A stretch of 64,000 nt of DNA. Origin: Candidatus Latescibacterota bacterium. Its GTDB lineage: Bacteria; Latescibacterota; UBA2968. Below the pieces are notes generated by a model. That model made no database searches, was not told where the DNA came from, and was given only the letters and a program-made list of their open reading frames with translations. Below, one piece after another: positions 42,852 through 51,944 of this stretch; positions within the stretch are counted from its first letter, which is position 1; the number at the start of each line of letters is the position of its first letter. Location of the stretch: NCBI GenBank assembly GCA_022823725.1, contig JAJEHL010000026.1:372001-436000 (forward strand). The letters are read 5' to 3'. The position numbers were made by a program, and so were the translations under genes.

Positions 42852-42857
42852 AATTTC
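42827..42857. repeat. Perfect 31-nt palindrome
   Basis: GAAATTGTGCAGCAA-g-TTGCTGCACAATTTC: arms of 15 bases, no mismatch, one central base. It overlaps the 5' end of the antitoxin-like frame and could be its operator or a strong RNA hairpin. Confidence 0.85.
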
Positions 42858-42860
42858 ACA

Positions 42861-42890
42861 CCCCGTATAAAAGCATTACGGGGTAGGCTT
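42861..42890. repeat. Inner-type hairpin of the dispersed palindrome family
   Basis: CCCCGTA..TACGGGG followed by TAGGCTT, matching the inner module of the 58-nt element at 11679-11736 but without the outer arms. Confidence 0.65.
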
Positions 42891-43158
42891 TCACCCTTCA
42901 AAACATCGTCGGGATGGCGCGTCAAGCAAGTGATACCAGATAATTTATGCAAGTACCTCTTGCACAATTTGGTGGTCGTCTCCTGCGACAGCACGCTTCA
43001 CACATTCGCGGCAGGGATGCCGCTCCAATGGCGGAAATTTCACCCTTTACCCTTCGAAACATCGTCGGGATGGTGCATCAAGTAGTGATACCTGGAGATT
43101 TGTGCTACGGTGCGTTGCACAATTTGGCGGTCATCCCATGCGGCAGCACACTTCCTAC
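42888..43158. repeat. Imperfect tandem duplication, period about 155 bp
   Basis: Two copies (about 42888-43003 and 43045-43158) share ACATCGTCGGGATGG, GTGATACC, GCACAATTTGG and CAGCAC in the same order. Neither has a long intact frame in both copies. The 406-bp gap between hsdM and the zeta-like gene consists of this duplication plus the palindromes above. Confidence 0.7.
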
Positions 43159-43166
43159 TTCACACT

Positions 43167-45254
43167 TCAAAGCAGTGCTTCAAAATTTCGCTTGATCGTG
43201 GCTGCCAATGATACGGCCTCAACGTTGAGTTCTTCTATTTCGTCGTGGATTTCGCGCAGGGTCTCTGCAAAGTTGAAATTTTCGTCTTCTTCTTCAGGTG
43301 CAACGCCGACGTAGCGGCCAGGGGTGAGGCTCCAGTCGTTGGCTTCGATTTCGGCGCGATCTACCAGTTTGACCAGTCCTTCTACGTCGCATAGTTTCGC
43401 TTCGGGGAATCGCTCGGTGAGCCAGCGTGCCTGCTGGTAGAAGTAGTTTACTTGTTTGAGTTGTTCGACAGCGATCTGTCGCGTCTCGTCTGCGATTCTA
43501 CGGGCGCGGGTGATGTCGGTTCTGTTATTGGTTGTGCTCGAGGTCTCGCAGATGTCTGTTATGCGGATGGCGAGTTTGTAGAGGCTGTCCGTGCGTTCGG
43601 ATAGGTCGCGACTAATTTCGGTCAGGGGGGCGAATTCTGCCACCTGTTTGTTCAGGTCGGTGCTGATATTGGGTGCGGTTTCTATGATGGCGGTGCGGAA
43701 TTGCTCAATATCCTCGGTGAACGCTGTTCGCGCTTTGTCGTATTCGTCGAGGGTTTCGGTATGCTGTCCGTTTTTCGGCAGGGTTTTCAAGGATGGTGCG
43801 AGCAGGTCGTGCAACCGGGTGAGTGCGTTGACGAAGTCGGGCAGGGGATGGATGGTTTTGCCATCTTTGATCTCGAAGCACGCACGGCTTTCTTCTAAAA
43901 TGCGCTGCAGGTAGTTGGACACCAGGCCTCGGAATCGCTCGGTTTCGCCGCGATAGAGGTGGATAATGGCGAGGATGTTTTTTTCGTGTTCGGGGCTGAA
44001 GTCGTATATTTTGCGCGTGACCTGGCGATAGATGTTGCGGGCGTCGATCATCAGTACTTTGTCGCGGTGTGTTTCGGGTCTGGCGCGGTTGAGAAACCAC
44101 AATTCGCAGGGGACGGTGCGGGTGTAGAAAAAGTTGGAGCGAATGGCGATCATGGCTTCTACGTCGCCGGTTTCCACCAGTTTTCGGCGCACTTCGGCTT
44201 CGCTGCCGCCAGCACTCGATGCCTGGGAGGACATGACAAAGCCTGCGCGGCCCGTTTCGTTGAGGTAGCCGTAGAAGTAGCTGATCCAGACGTAGTTGCC
44301 GTTGCTGACTTTGTTGTTTTGATTCACGCCGGGCAGGCCGAAGGGCAGACGTGGGTCGGTTTTGACTTTGTCGGCGTCGATTTCATCGACATTGAAGGGT
44401 GGATTGGCCATTACGTAGTCGGCTTTGCCGAGTAATTCGTGTGGGTCCTCATAGTAGGTGATGGCCTGGCGGATGTCGCCTTCAAGGCCATGTACTGCGA
44501 GGTTCATTCTGGCAAGGCGGATGGTGGTGGCGTTTTTTTCTATGCCACGGAAGGTGAGTTGTTCGGTGGGATGCTGGCCGTGTTCCTCTACAGTACGCGC
44601 ACTTTGCACGAACATGCCACCGGAACCGCAGGCGGGGTCGAGTACTGTGCCGCTGTCTGGTTCGAGCACATGGGCGATCAGGGAGACGAGTGAGACGGGG
44701 GTGAAGAATTCGCCGTCGTCGTGGGCTTTATCGTCGGCGAATTGCGTGAGAAAGTATTCGTAGATGCGTCCGAAGACATCGCCAGAGACCTGTTTCAGTT
44801 CGTCGGGGTTGAGCGTGCGGAGGAGTTGGCCGAGTACGTCGTTGTCCAGTTCCTGGTATTCGCTTTTGGGCAATGCACCCCGCAGGCTTTCGTAGTCGGC
44901 TTCGATGGATTCCATTGCTGTGATGACGGCTTTGGCGCGGTCTTCGCTGTCGGGCAGGGCGACGAGGTGGTCGAATTGCGCGTTGGGCCGGAGGTAGATG
45001 GCGTTTTTCTGGGAGAAGTCCTCTTTGGTGAGTGCCCGTTTTTTACCGCCGCGGGTGGGCAGGCCAGCTTCAATGACGTCTTTCACAGACAGGTAGCGGC
45101 TATACGCATAGCGCAGGAATACCAGGCCCATGACCGGGAGAAAGTATTCGTTGCTGGCATAAGTGGAGTTGGCACGCAGGTTATCGGCTGCTCCCCAGAG
45201 GCGTTTTTCAATGACTTCAATGTGTTCGAGTTGTGGCAAGGGCCTTTTCCTCAT
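43167..45254 (-). CDS. hsdM: Type I restriction system DNA adenine methyltransferase
   Basis: 695-residue N6-adenine methyltransferase subunit. The N-terminal HsdM_N bundle (EKRLWGAADNLRANSTYASN) is followed by the SAM site DPACGSGG at 206-213 and catalytic NPPF at 284-287. About 150 extra C-terminal residues form helices. It methylates host DNA and, with HsdR, cuts unmodified DNA. Its ATG overlaps the stop of the amino-acid symporter gene by four bases (ATGA), an unusual fusion of a defence operon to a transporter transcript. Confidence 0.95.
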   Translation of the reverse strand: MRKRPLPQLEHIEVIEKRLWGAADNLRANSTYASNEYFLPVMGLVFLRYAYSRYLSVKDVIEAGLPTRGGKKRALTKEDFSQKNAIYLRPNAQFDHLVALPDSEDRAKAVITAMESIEADYESLRGALPKSEYQELDNDVLGQLLRTLNPDELKQVSGDVFGRIYEYFLTQFADDKAHDDGEFFTPVSLVSLIAHVLEPDSGTVLDPACGSGGMFVQSARTVEEHGQHPTEQLTFRGIEKNATTIRLARMNLAVHGLEGDIRQAITYYEDPHELLGKADYVMANPPFNVDEIDADKVKTDPRLPFGLPGVNQNNKVSNGNYVWISYFYGYLNETGRAGFVMSSQASSAGGSEAEVRRKLVETGDVEAMIAIRSNFFYTRTVPCELWFLNRARPETHRDKVLMIDARNIYRQVTRKIYDFSPEHEKNILAIIHLYRGETERFRGLVSNYLQRILEESRACFEIKDGKTIHPLPDFVNALTRLHDLLAPSLKTLPKNGQHTETLDEYDKARTAFTEDIEQFRTAIIETAPNISTDLNKQVAEFAPLTEISRDLSERTDSLYKLAIRITDICETSSTTNNRTDITRARRIADETRQIAVEQLKQVNYFYQQARWLTERFPEAKLCDVEGLVKLVDRAEIEANDWSLTPGRYVGVAPEEEDENFNFAETLREIHDEIEELNVEAVSLAATIKRNFEALL

Positions 45255-46714
45255 ATAAATTTTTTAATTTCTCCGCTTTTCAGGCGTGCAAAATACGAAT
45301 CCATTTCATGCTTGACGATGGGGGCCAGGAAATACAGTCCCAAAATATTCGGCACACAAATCAAAAACACCAGCGCGTCGGAAATATCCAGCAGGGGCCC
45401 TAATTGTACCATGCATCCCAAAACGATACAGAGGCAGAAAATGATTTTGTACACGTTTTGCCTGTGTGTGCTTTCACCAAACAAATAGGTCCAACCTTTT
45501 AATCCGTAATAGGACCAGGAAATCATCGTGGAAAAGGCGAACAGCACAGCGGCAAAAGCCAGCGGAATGGGAAACCACGAAAATTGCCGCTCAAAGGCCA
45601 CAGACGTCATGGCCACGCCCGTTGCGCCGCCAGCAAAATCGGGTGCAACAACCTGCGTTGTGGCAATGACCAGAGCGGTGATCGTGCAGATGACGATGGT
45701 ATCAATAAAAGGCTCCAACAACGACACAATCCCTTCTGTGATAGGCTCGTTCGTCTTGACCGACGAGTGGGCGATGGCGGCCGATCCAATACCGGCTTCA
45801 TTGGAGAACACCGCGCGTTGGAAGCCGATAATCATCGTTCCCACCACGCCGCCAGCGACACCTTCGCCGGTGAATGCGCCCCCAAAGATGTTGCCGATGG
45901 CGACGGGCAGTGCCGAGGCGTTGAGCAGAATTGTGATAAGAGCAAAAAAGCAGTACAGGACCGCCATAGAGGGGACGACTTTTTCTGTAACCCTGGCGAT
46001 AGACTTAATTCCTCCGATAATCACGGCAAAGACCACTGCGCCCAAAATAATACCGACCAGCCAGCCCAATCCGTCCAGCATTCCGCCGGTCATGTGGTTG
46101 AGTTGCACATACGCCTGATTGGATTGAAACATGTTGCCTATGCCCAGTGCGCCTATTGAAATCCCCATCGCGTAAAAGCCGCCGATCAGTTTGCCAAAGC
46201 TGTCCATGCCGCGGGCTGCAAATCCTTTTCTGAGGTAGTACATCGGGCCGCCCGACACTGAATGGTCCGGGTTTTCATTGCGGTATTTGACGCCCAGCGT
46301 GCATTCAATGAACTTCGTGGACATGCCCAAGAAGCCCGCCACAATCAGCCAAAATGTCGCCCCTGGTCCGCCAACGGTTACCGCCACTGCGACGCCACCG
46401 ATGTTGCCGATGCCGACAGTTCCCGCCACTGCTGTGGCCAGTGCCTGAAGGTGGGAGACTTCGCCTTTGCTGTTGGGGTCAGTGTAATCGCCGCGCACCA
46501 GTTGGAGGGCATGCTTGAAGCCGCGGATACCAATGAAGCCGGTGTAAAAAGTAAAAAATACTGCGCCAGCGACAAGCCACACCACCACCAATGGCAACTC
46601 CGCGTCGGCCACGGAAATTTTAAAAAAGACAAACTGACCGATCACCTCCGCAATTGGCGCGGTAGCATTGTTAATGGTCTCGTCAATTCCCAATTCCTTC
46701 ATAGCCGAATACAC
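45251..46714 (-). CDS. Sodium:alanine/glycine symporter, AGCS family
   Basis: 487-residue, roughly 11-helix amino-acid carrier. Diagnostic stretches are VAGTVGIGNIGGVAVAVTVG, GGPMYYLRKGF and VFSNEAGIGSAAIAHSSVKT. It takes up small neutral amino acids with Na+. The start may be GTG at 46714 or ATG four codons later; neither has a strong ribosome site. It lies between the restriction system and the PLD/AlbA/SIR2 operon, all leftward, and overlaps hsdM. It looks like host DNA trapped between two defence modules. Confidence 0.92.
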   Translation of the reverse strand: MYSAMKELGIDETINNATAPIAEVIGQFVFFKISVADAELPLVVVWLVAGAVFFTFYTGFIGIRGFKHALQLVRGDYTDPNSKGEVSHLQALATAVAGTVGIGNIGGVAVAVTVGGPGATFWLIVAGFLGMSTKFIECTLGVKYRNENPDHSVSGGPMYYLRKGFAARGMDSFGKLIGGFYAMGISIGALGIGNMFQSNQAYVQLNHMTGGMLDGLGWLVGIILGAVVFAVIIGGIKSIARVTEKVVPSMAVLYCFFALITILLNASALPVAIGNIFGGAFTGEGVAGGVVGTMIIGFQRAVFSNEAGIGSAAIAHSSVKTNEPITEGIVSLLEPFIDTIVICTITALVIATTQVVAPDFAGGATGVAMTSVAFERQFSWFPIPLAFAAVLFAFSTMISWSYYGLKGWTYLFGESTHRQNVYKIIFCLCIVLGCMVQLGPLLDISDALVFLICVPNILGLYFLAPIVKHEMDSYFARLKSGEIKKFI

Positions 46715-46766
46715 AGTCGAAGTGAAGGTCCTTTTTTGTTTTAAGTTTGCAACGCTTACTGCGATG

Positions 46767-48833
46767 TCAGGGGCGATAACTGAGCAAACTCTTTATTTTA
46801 TTTAATTTGCCAGGCGGGTAGAGAGTATGGCCTATAAATTTCTGCAAGCTGGTTTTATTCAAAATTGTTGTGTCGCCGTGGCTGGCGTCCTGGTCAATTA
46901 GTGTAGAGGGAACATCCTCCCAGTTGAATGCACGCCTGCCAAAGGCATCGCGTGGCTCCCAGACGATGACTTTCTCGCCGTCAATTGTCCATCCTTTTGA
47001 TGCCTCGCCTTCTTTTTTCACATAGGACGCCGGGCGCAATAGACTTTCGAGGGCTGCTTTAACTCTGTCGTATCGCTTTTCCGCATAGTTTTGCCAGGTT
47101 ACTTTGCGACACCATTCGGGCGGTGTTTTGCCTGTTCCGTCCGATATAATGTCGCTTATAACCTGAGATGAAATCGCCAGCCAATCATCTGGAAGGTGTC
47201 CGGGGTCCATGCGTTCCATAATTTCAGATAGGTATCGTTTATAGAGATGTCCCGTGAGATTGCGACGCATCTTCTGTACATCGCCTTGTAAACGCTGCCG
47301 GGTTTCCTCTTCGTGAGAGGGCAGTGCAGTTGTGGTGTATATCATCAGGCTGCGCTTGACGATTTCGTCGGGAAATGATTGGGGTTCGGCATTCATTGCG
47401 AGTATGAAGCTCGGATATTCAGAAGCAGGGGGTTGTAATTCCTCTTTGATCATATCCTTGCCGTACTGATTGAAGGCGCGTTGTCCTATATCATCAAACA
47501 CAACGGGAAACCGCTTGTACGACGCTTGCAATCCGCGAAGTCGGGATGTGGTGAAACTCCGTTTATCTACTGTGTTGGCAGAACCGAACATGGATGTCAT
47601 GAGCGTGTCAATCAGGCTGGTTTTGCCGCAGTTGGATTTTCCAAAGACGATGCCAAAAGAAGGAAAGCGGACCACATCGCTGTCTTGCACCAGGGCAAGT
47701 GACCGCATGTCGCACATGAAGGGAGAGAAATACAGCCACGCCATCAAGGTGAAGTAATCCCGTTGCAGCCGTTTTACATCTCCCTCAAAGGCGGCGTAGT
47801 TTTCGAAGTATTCCAGGAGCAGACGCGCATCTGTTTTTACCGAATCATCGTCCCATTCCAGCGGGAATATCTCGCCCGATAGGGTGGCATGGCGCGTGGT
47901 TCTGTCGATATGGAAGTTGCGCGTATCGACTTCTTCGGCGGACTTGACGAGGACCACGCGATTGATCTGGCGTTTGATGTTCTGGGTGATGCGTTGCTTG
48001 CCATTGCGTATGGGAGGCATGACCGATGATAGCGCGGGACCAAGAGAGGCAAGTACTTTCTCCACGCGCTCTACTTGAGCCGGAAAGGAGGTTTCGACTT
48101 CATCCGGCGCAGGTGGTTCAATTATGAGTGTGGTCGGTCCGTTGTTCATAGATGGGGTTTCCTGGATCTCTATTTCTGCTCGCGTTATTTTCTCATCGGG
48201 TAGCTCGATTTCGTCTGATGCGGAGTCTCGGATGGTGTTGAACATATTATTGTAGTGTTCATAGGCGTTCTCATCATTGTCGAACATGACCAGTGTCTCT
48301 GGTTGGTCGCCGGAAAATGCGCGTTCCGAGAGGTTGGCGGATCCGATTATTACTCGTTTTCGGCCATCCGAATTGGATAGCAGGTAGAGCTTTGCGTGGG
48401 CTATGGATTTTCTCAAGACTCTGAAGTGGGCTTGTCCCGCGTGTACTTTTTCGAGAATTTGTATGTGCCGTTCGTCTTTGAGGCCCATGATTGCGGCGCG
48501 GGTATTGCCGACTACTGTCTTCTGAAACGCGATAATGTCTTTCATGTCGCGGATAATACCTTCATAGCCGAACACGCATTCGAAGGTCGTGAAAGCGTAT
48601 TTATCGAGCATTCTAACGATGGCATCCACGCTTACTGAATAGGTCAATACCCGCAAGGTGTCAAAGCCATCGAATACGTCCCAGTCAAATTTCTTTTCTG
48701 AGTTGAATTTCGCGCTGACCACACGAAGGCCACTTCTGTCATCTATTCCAAATGACATCTGGCTCTCGCTGGAATCGCCGAATGTCATGCCTTGCTGAGT
48801 ATCCATTTTTCGTGTCTCCGTTGAAGCATACAT
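46767..48833 (-). CDS. Phospholipase-D-like nuclease fused to SF3-like P-loop ATPase
   Basis: 688-residue two-domain protein. The N-terminal PLD-like domain has one HKD-type motif: His146-x-Lys148 (SIAHAKLYLL), then Asn167 and Glu170 (IIGSANLSERAF), suggesting a dimeric phosphodiesterase or nuclease. A linker with an acidic stretch leads to a P-loop domain: Walker A GKSNCGKTS at 398-406, Walker B VVFDD at 444-448, sensor Asn481 (FILAMNAEP) and a likely arginine finger in IVKRSLMIY. The C-terminus is winged-helix-like. The ATG at 48833 overlaps the stop of the AlbA/HATPase gene (TGATG); an ATG at 48806 with GGAGA upstream is an alternative. Probably a DNA-targeting defence effector. Confidence 0.78.
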   Translation of the reverse strand: MYASTETRKMDTQQGMTFGDSSESQMSFGIDDRSGLRVVSAKFNSEKKFDWDVFDGFDTLRVLTYSVSVDAIVRMLDKYAFTTFECVFGYEGIIRDMKDIIAFQKTVVGNTRAAIMGLKDERHIQILEKVHAGQAHFRVLRKSIAHAKLYLLSNSDGRKRVIIGSANLSERAFSGDQPETLVMFDNDENAYEHYNNMFNTIRDSASDEIELPDEKITRAEIEIQETPSMNNGPTTLIIEPPAPDEVETSFPAQVERVEKVLASLGPALSSVMPPIRNGKQRITQNIKRQINRVVLVKSAEEVDTRNFHIDRTTRHATLSGEIFPLEWDDDSVKTDARLLLEYFENYAAFEGDVKRLQRDYFTLMAWLYFSPFMCDMRSLALVQDSDVVRFPSFGIVFGKSNCGKTSLIDTLMTSMFGSANTVDKRSFTTSRLRGLQASYKRFPVVFDDIGQRAFNQYGKDMIKEELQPPASEYPSFILAMNAEPQSFPDEIVKRSLMIYTTTALPSHEEETRQRLQGDVQKMRRNLTGHLYKRYLSEIMERMDPGHLPDDWLAISSQVISDIISDGTGKTPPEWCRKVTWQNYAEKRYDRVKAALESLLRPASYVKKEGEASKGWTIDGEKVIVWEPRDAFGRRAFNWEDVPSTLIDQDASHGDTTILNKTSLQKFIGHTLYPPGKLNKIKSLLSYRP

Positions 48834-50296
48834 CAATCTGCCAATTCAGTCAGGATTTTTCGCCCTTTGGCTGTCAATCGGTACTTCTGTTTGCTACTGG
48901 TCGGTTTGTCGGGAACGGTCATTTCCAGCCATCCATCGTCAAGAAGGGGTTGCAGGTAGTTGGAACGGAAAGTTTTCCAGTGTTTCAGTTCCAAAATACC
49001 CATAATTTCTTTCGTTGCTCTTGGTTCTCTACAATACAGGACAACTTGTGCGATGACTTGTGCGGTGACTTGTGCGGTCAGATCTTTTGTTTTTTTAGTT
49101 AGTATTTTTAAATCATTGTTATCATTTGGTTTTTCGTTAAAAGACTTATTTGTTTTGACTTGTGCGGTGACTTGCTCCTCTACTTGTGCGGACGGTCTTG
49201 GGAATGTCGTGACTACCCAATTATCCGAGACCTCAATCACAGGTTCCTCTACCCCGTAGTCGCGGCACTCCTGTCGGATGCGTCGGATGCCGCTACCGAT
49301 CTGTTCTACCATTCCCATGCGGTGGAACATGCCGAACAGGAGTGGATTCCGCGGTACGCTTCTGATTCCCAAATCTTCTTCCCGCATTCCCGCTGGCAAC
49401 CCGCCCGGTGTGACGATTTCCAGCCGATCATAGAATATGTGTACCTGCACTTTAGCGGTGGATCGATAGTCTCGATGCGCGATGGCGTTGACCATTGCCT
49501 CGCGGAGTGCATCCTCTGGTAGTTCGAGCCGTTCGTCACGCCCGCGAGCATGGGGAATCAGTGCCGTGTTCAGTTTTGCCTGCATGTAGGCGATACAGTC
49601 ATCGTAGATGGAGCATATATCGCCTGTGAAGTTCTTGAGGTCGATGATATGCGTATTGGTTACGCCCCGAAGAACCGCGCAGGTTACGCCGGCTGTCAAG
49701 GTGTAGCGCGTGATGTCTTCTGCTAATAGCCACGCGCCAGCATGGGTCATGATCCCATTCTCAAGCAGGTGCAGGTTCTCCAATGCCACGATTGGGTCCA
49801 TGCCTTCGGGGATATGCGCCCGCGCTGCAAACCGCGCCCATGCTTCCGGTGTCAGGTCTCTATCTATTTTGAAGTTATGGCATGGTGTTTTGTCGAATCG
49901 AATGAGTCCTTCCTTGAAAAAGAATTCGCGGATTTCGTCGCGTGACATCTGCTGCGAACTCGCGCCTTCGCGGATGTAATACTTGCCGCCAAAGGCGTAG
50001 GGCTTGCCATGTTGCTCTGGTATTGTGATGCAGAGTACGCCATTGACGGAGGCCATTTCTACTGCTATTGGTGGATCCGCTGATCGCGCGATGGACTGGA
50101 CCTGAGACTTCAGCTTGTTGTGGTTCGCAACGCCAACGATTTCGCCGTCGTCTGTTACGCCGATCAAAATGACGCCGCCGGTCGCGTTCGCAAAGGCACA
50201 GATTTCACGGCCCAGGTTAGAGGACATAGAGCGCTTGAACTCTGTGGTAAAGCCTTCGCCGAGGGCGGTTATGTTGGAGAGTGTTTTTTTGTTCAT
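48833..50296 (-). CDS. AlbA_2/HATPase-type transcriptional regulator-like protein
   Basis: 487-residue protein of the COG2865 type: AlbA_2 domain (EGFTTEFKRSMSSNLGREIC, GGVILIGVTDDGEIVGV), a HATPase_c_4 region (LPEDALREAMVNAIAHRDYR, EIVTPGGLPAGMREEDL, IGSGIRRIRQECRDYG), a hydrophilic linker with AQVTAQV repeats, and a winged-helix tail (ELKHWKTFRSNYLQPLLDDG, KQKYRLTAKGRKIL). Family members occur in defence islands and as regulators. The start at 50296 (MNKKTLSNITALGEG) is set by homology; the longer frame to 50647 lies inside the SIR2 gene. It follows SIR2 by 31 bp. Confidence 0.85.
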   Translation of the reverse strand: MNKKTLSNITALGEGFTTEFKRSMSSNLGREICAFANATGGVILIGVTDDGEIVGVANHNKLKSQVQSIARSADPPIAVEMASVNGVLCITIPEQHGKPYAFGGKYYIREGASSQQMSRDEIREFFFKEGLIRFDKTPCHNFKIDRDLTPEAWARFAARAHIPEGMDPIVALENLHLLENGIMTHAGAWLLAEDITRYTLTAGVTCAVLRGVTNTHIIDLKNFTGDICSIYDDCIAYMQAKLNTALIPHARGRDERLELPEDALREAMVNAIAHRDYRSTAKVQVHIFYDRLEIVTPGGLPAGMREEDLGIRSVPRNPLLFGMFHRMGMVEQIGSGIRRIRQECRDYGVEEPVIEVSDNWVVTTFPRPSAQVEEQVTAQVKTNKSFNEKPNDNNDLKILTKKTKDLTAQVTAQVIAQVVLYCREPRATKEIMGILELKHWKTFRSNYLQPLLDDGWLEMTVPDKPTSSKQKYRLTAKGRKILTELAD

Positions 50297-50327
50297 ATCT
50301 GGGAAATCTGATTTCACACCTTTCCGT

Positions 50328-51854
50328 TCACACTTCAGATATCTGCCTGGCAAGTTCAGCCACTTGATCATATTCCGGATGTTGCCCAATTTTTTTGACT
50401 GTTTCCAGCAAGCCCTCAAGAGGCCATCCTGGTGATCGAATCCCATCCTGTAACAGGCTCTCAACCTTACTCTTGCTTTCGGGATAATCACCATAAAAAC
50501 AAGCGTAGCGGTAAAACCATAATTCCATTTCAAGTTCCTTGTTATATGCCTCAATATGCTGAAATGCTTTATTGATAAAATTTTTCGCTCGCTCAAAATG
50601 TCTTTGTAGTAACAAAAACAGTGCGTAATTGTTGTTGATGGATGCATTATCTGGATCTATCGCAAGGGCTTTCTGGTAATACTTCTCTGCTTGTACGTAA
50701 TCTTTTTTAGTTTTTTGAAGGAAATTGGCGTAATTATTCATCAATTCAGGGCTATCTGGGCATTTCTCCAGTCCCTCTTTATAAACAGATTCTATCTTTT
50801 CAGGGTCGGTTTCTATTATTGCCCAAAGTCCATAGGTCAACCAATTAGGTTCCTCAAGATTTCCTAGTTTGAGTATTTTGTCCAACGCATCGGGTAACAA
50901 ATCCGATCCCTCATTGATCTTATAGTAAATCTCTTGCATCTGCTCTACATATCTCTTCACGCGCTCGTCAGCGATTTGCTTAATTCTTTCATGTAGCAAA
51001 CCTATCCCTATTTTTTCACTAAGCAATACCATTAATTCATCAAAATCCGTAATAGGTATGAAACAGCCTTGTTTATCAATAACTAATTCTTCAATTTTTC
51101 CTTTTGGATGTTCTTTCCCAGTAAAACACCAATATATACCCTTGTGCTTGTACAAAACTCTTTTTAAAACATCCATAAAACCGCCATCGTTCCCGCCATA
51201 GCCAATCACAATCGGGATATAAGATTCGAAAATATCCTGTAAACCACGTTCCAGTTTTTCATCAATATACCCTGTTTCATCCTCTGTGTTTTGAGGCGAA
51301 AAAAAGAGGTCATGATGAACCTTAATAACCTGTGGTCGTTGTAGCTGGATGTTGATAAAACCGGCCAAATTCGAATGTCCGATTACCAACGGCTTTTTTG
51401 CTGTATAAATGAAAAGAGCATCTTCGGTCAAGCTATCAAAATTGGTCGTGATAACAATGTCGTGCTTTCCCTGTGCCAGAATCTCTGCCAGGAGTGAATA
51501 ACCACAGCTTGGTTCTGCTTCCTCCATAATCTTCTCAAAAAAATCATAGCCTCCCTGATGATCTACCTCAAAGCGTTTGGCAAAAATTTGGGGATAAAAA
51601 CTGGCGGGATCCTCTTTACAAATGCTCTCCTTTTCAAGCCATGATTTAAATTGATTTTTGTCCAAGTCTTCTTCAATCTCATTGAGCCATTGAGATGCTA
51701 ATTCTGCGCCGGTGTCAATGCCGGAGCTTTTGGATGCGCCGGCCCCTAAAATAAAGCAAAACTTTCGATTCCGTTGTTCTTCGAAATAGCGAAGGAATTG
51801 TTTTAATGTAATTATTCTCGGCTTTGATTGATCATTTTGTTGATTCTGTTTCAT
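50328..51854 (-). CDS. SIR2-like NADase with TPR domain
   Basis: 508-residue protein. The SIR2 domain shows FCFILGAGASKSSGID (GAGAS at 37-41), VITTNFDSLTEDA (Asn138, Asp140) and the catalytic-position His in VIKVHHDLFF (180/181). The C-terminal third has tetratricopeptide repeats (PELMNNYANFLQKTKKDYVQ, AEKYYQKALAIDPDNASINN). Bacterial SIR2 defence proteins hydrolyse NAD+ when phage is sensed, killing the cell before release. It is the first gene of an operon with the AlbA/HATPase and PLD-ATPase genes; those could be the sensor parts. Confidence 0.88.
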   Translation of the reverse strand: MKQNQQNDQSKPRIITLKQFLRYFEEQRNRKFCFILGAGASKSSGIDTGAELASQWLNEIEEDLDKNQFKSWLEKESICKEDPASFYPQIFAKRFEVDHQGGYDFFEKIMEEAEPSCGYSLLAEILAQGKHDIVITTNFDSLTEDALFIYTAKKPLVIGHSNLAGFINIQLQRPQVIKVHHDLFFSPQNTEDETGYIDEKLERGLQDIFESYIPIVIGYGGNDGGFMDVLKRVLYKHKGIYWCFTGKEHPKGKIEELVIDKQGCFIPITDFDELMVLLSEKIGIGLLHERIKQIADERVKRYVEQMQEIYYKINEGSDLLPDALDKILKLGNLEEPNWLTYGLWAIIETDPEKIESVYKEGLEKCPDSPELMNNYANFLQKTKKDYVQAEKYYQKALAIDPDNASINNNYALFLLLQRHFERAKNFINKAFQHIEAYNKELEMELWFYRYACFYGDYPESKSKVESLLQDGIRSPGWPLEGLLETVKKIGQHPEYDQVAELARQISEV

Positions 51855-51944
51855 ACTAAAATCTCTTCACTCTCCAACCGAATCTGCTGGTCATGTTTCT
51901 TGCGCCAGTGGTGCGAGTTTTTTAGAAGATAAACTATCAGCCCC

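Noticed and set aside
44721-45488. 255-codon plus-strand open frame
   Set aside because: Antisense to hsdM and the symporter; no motif.
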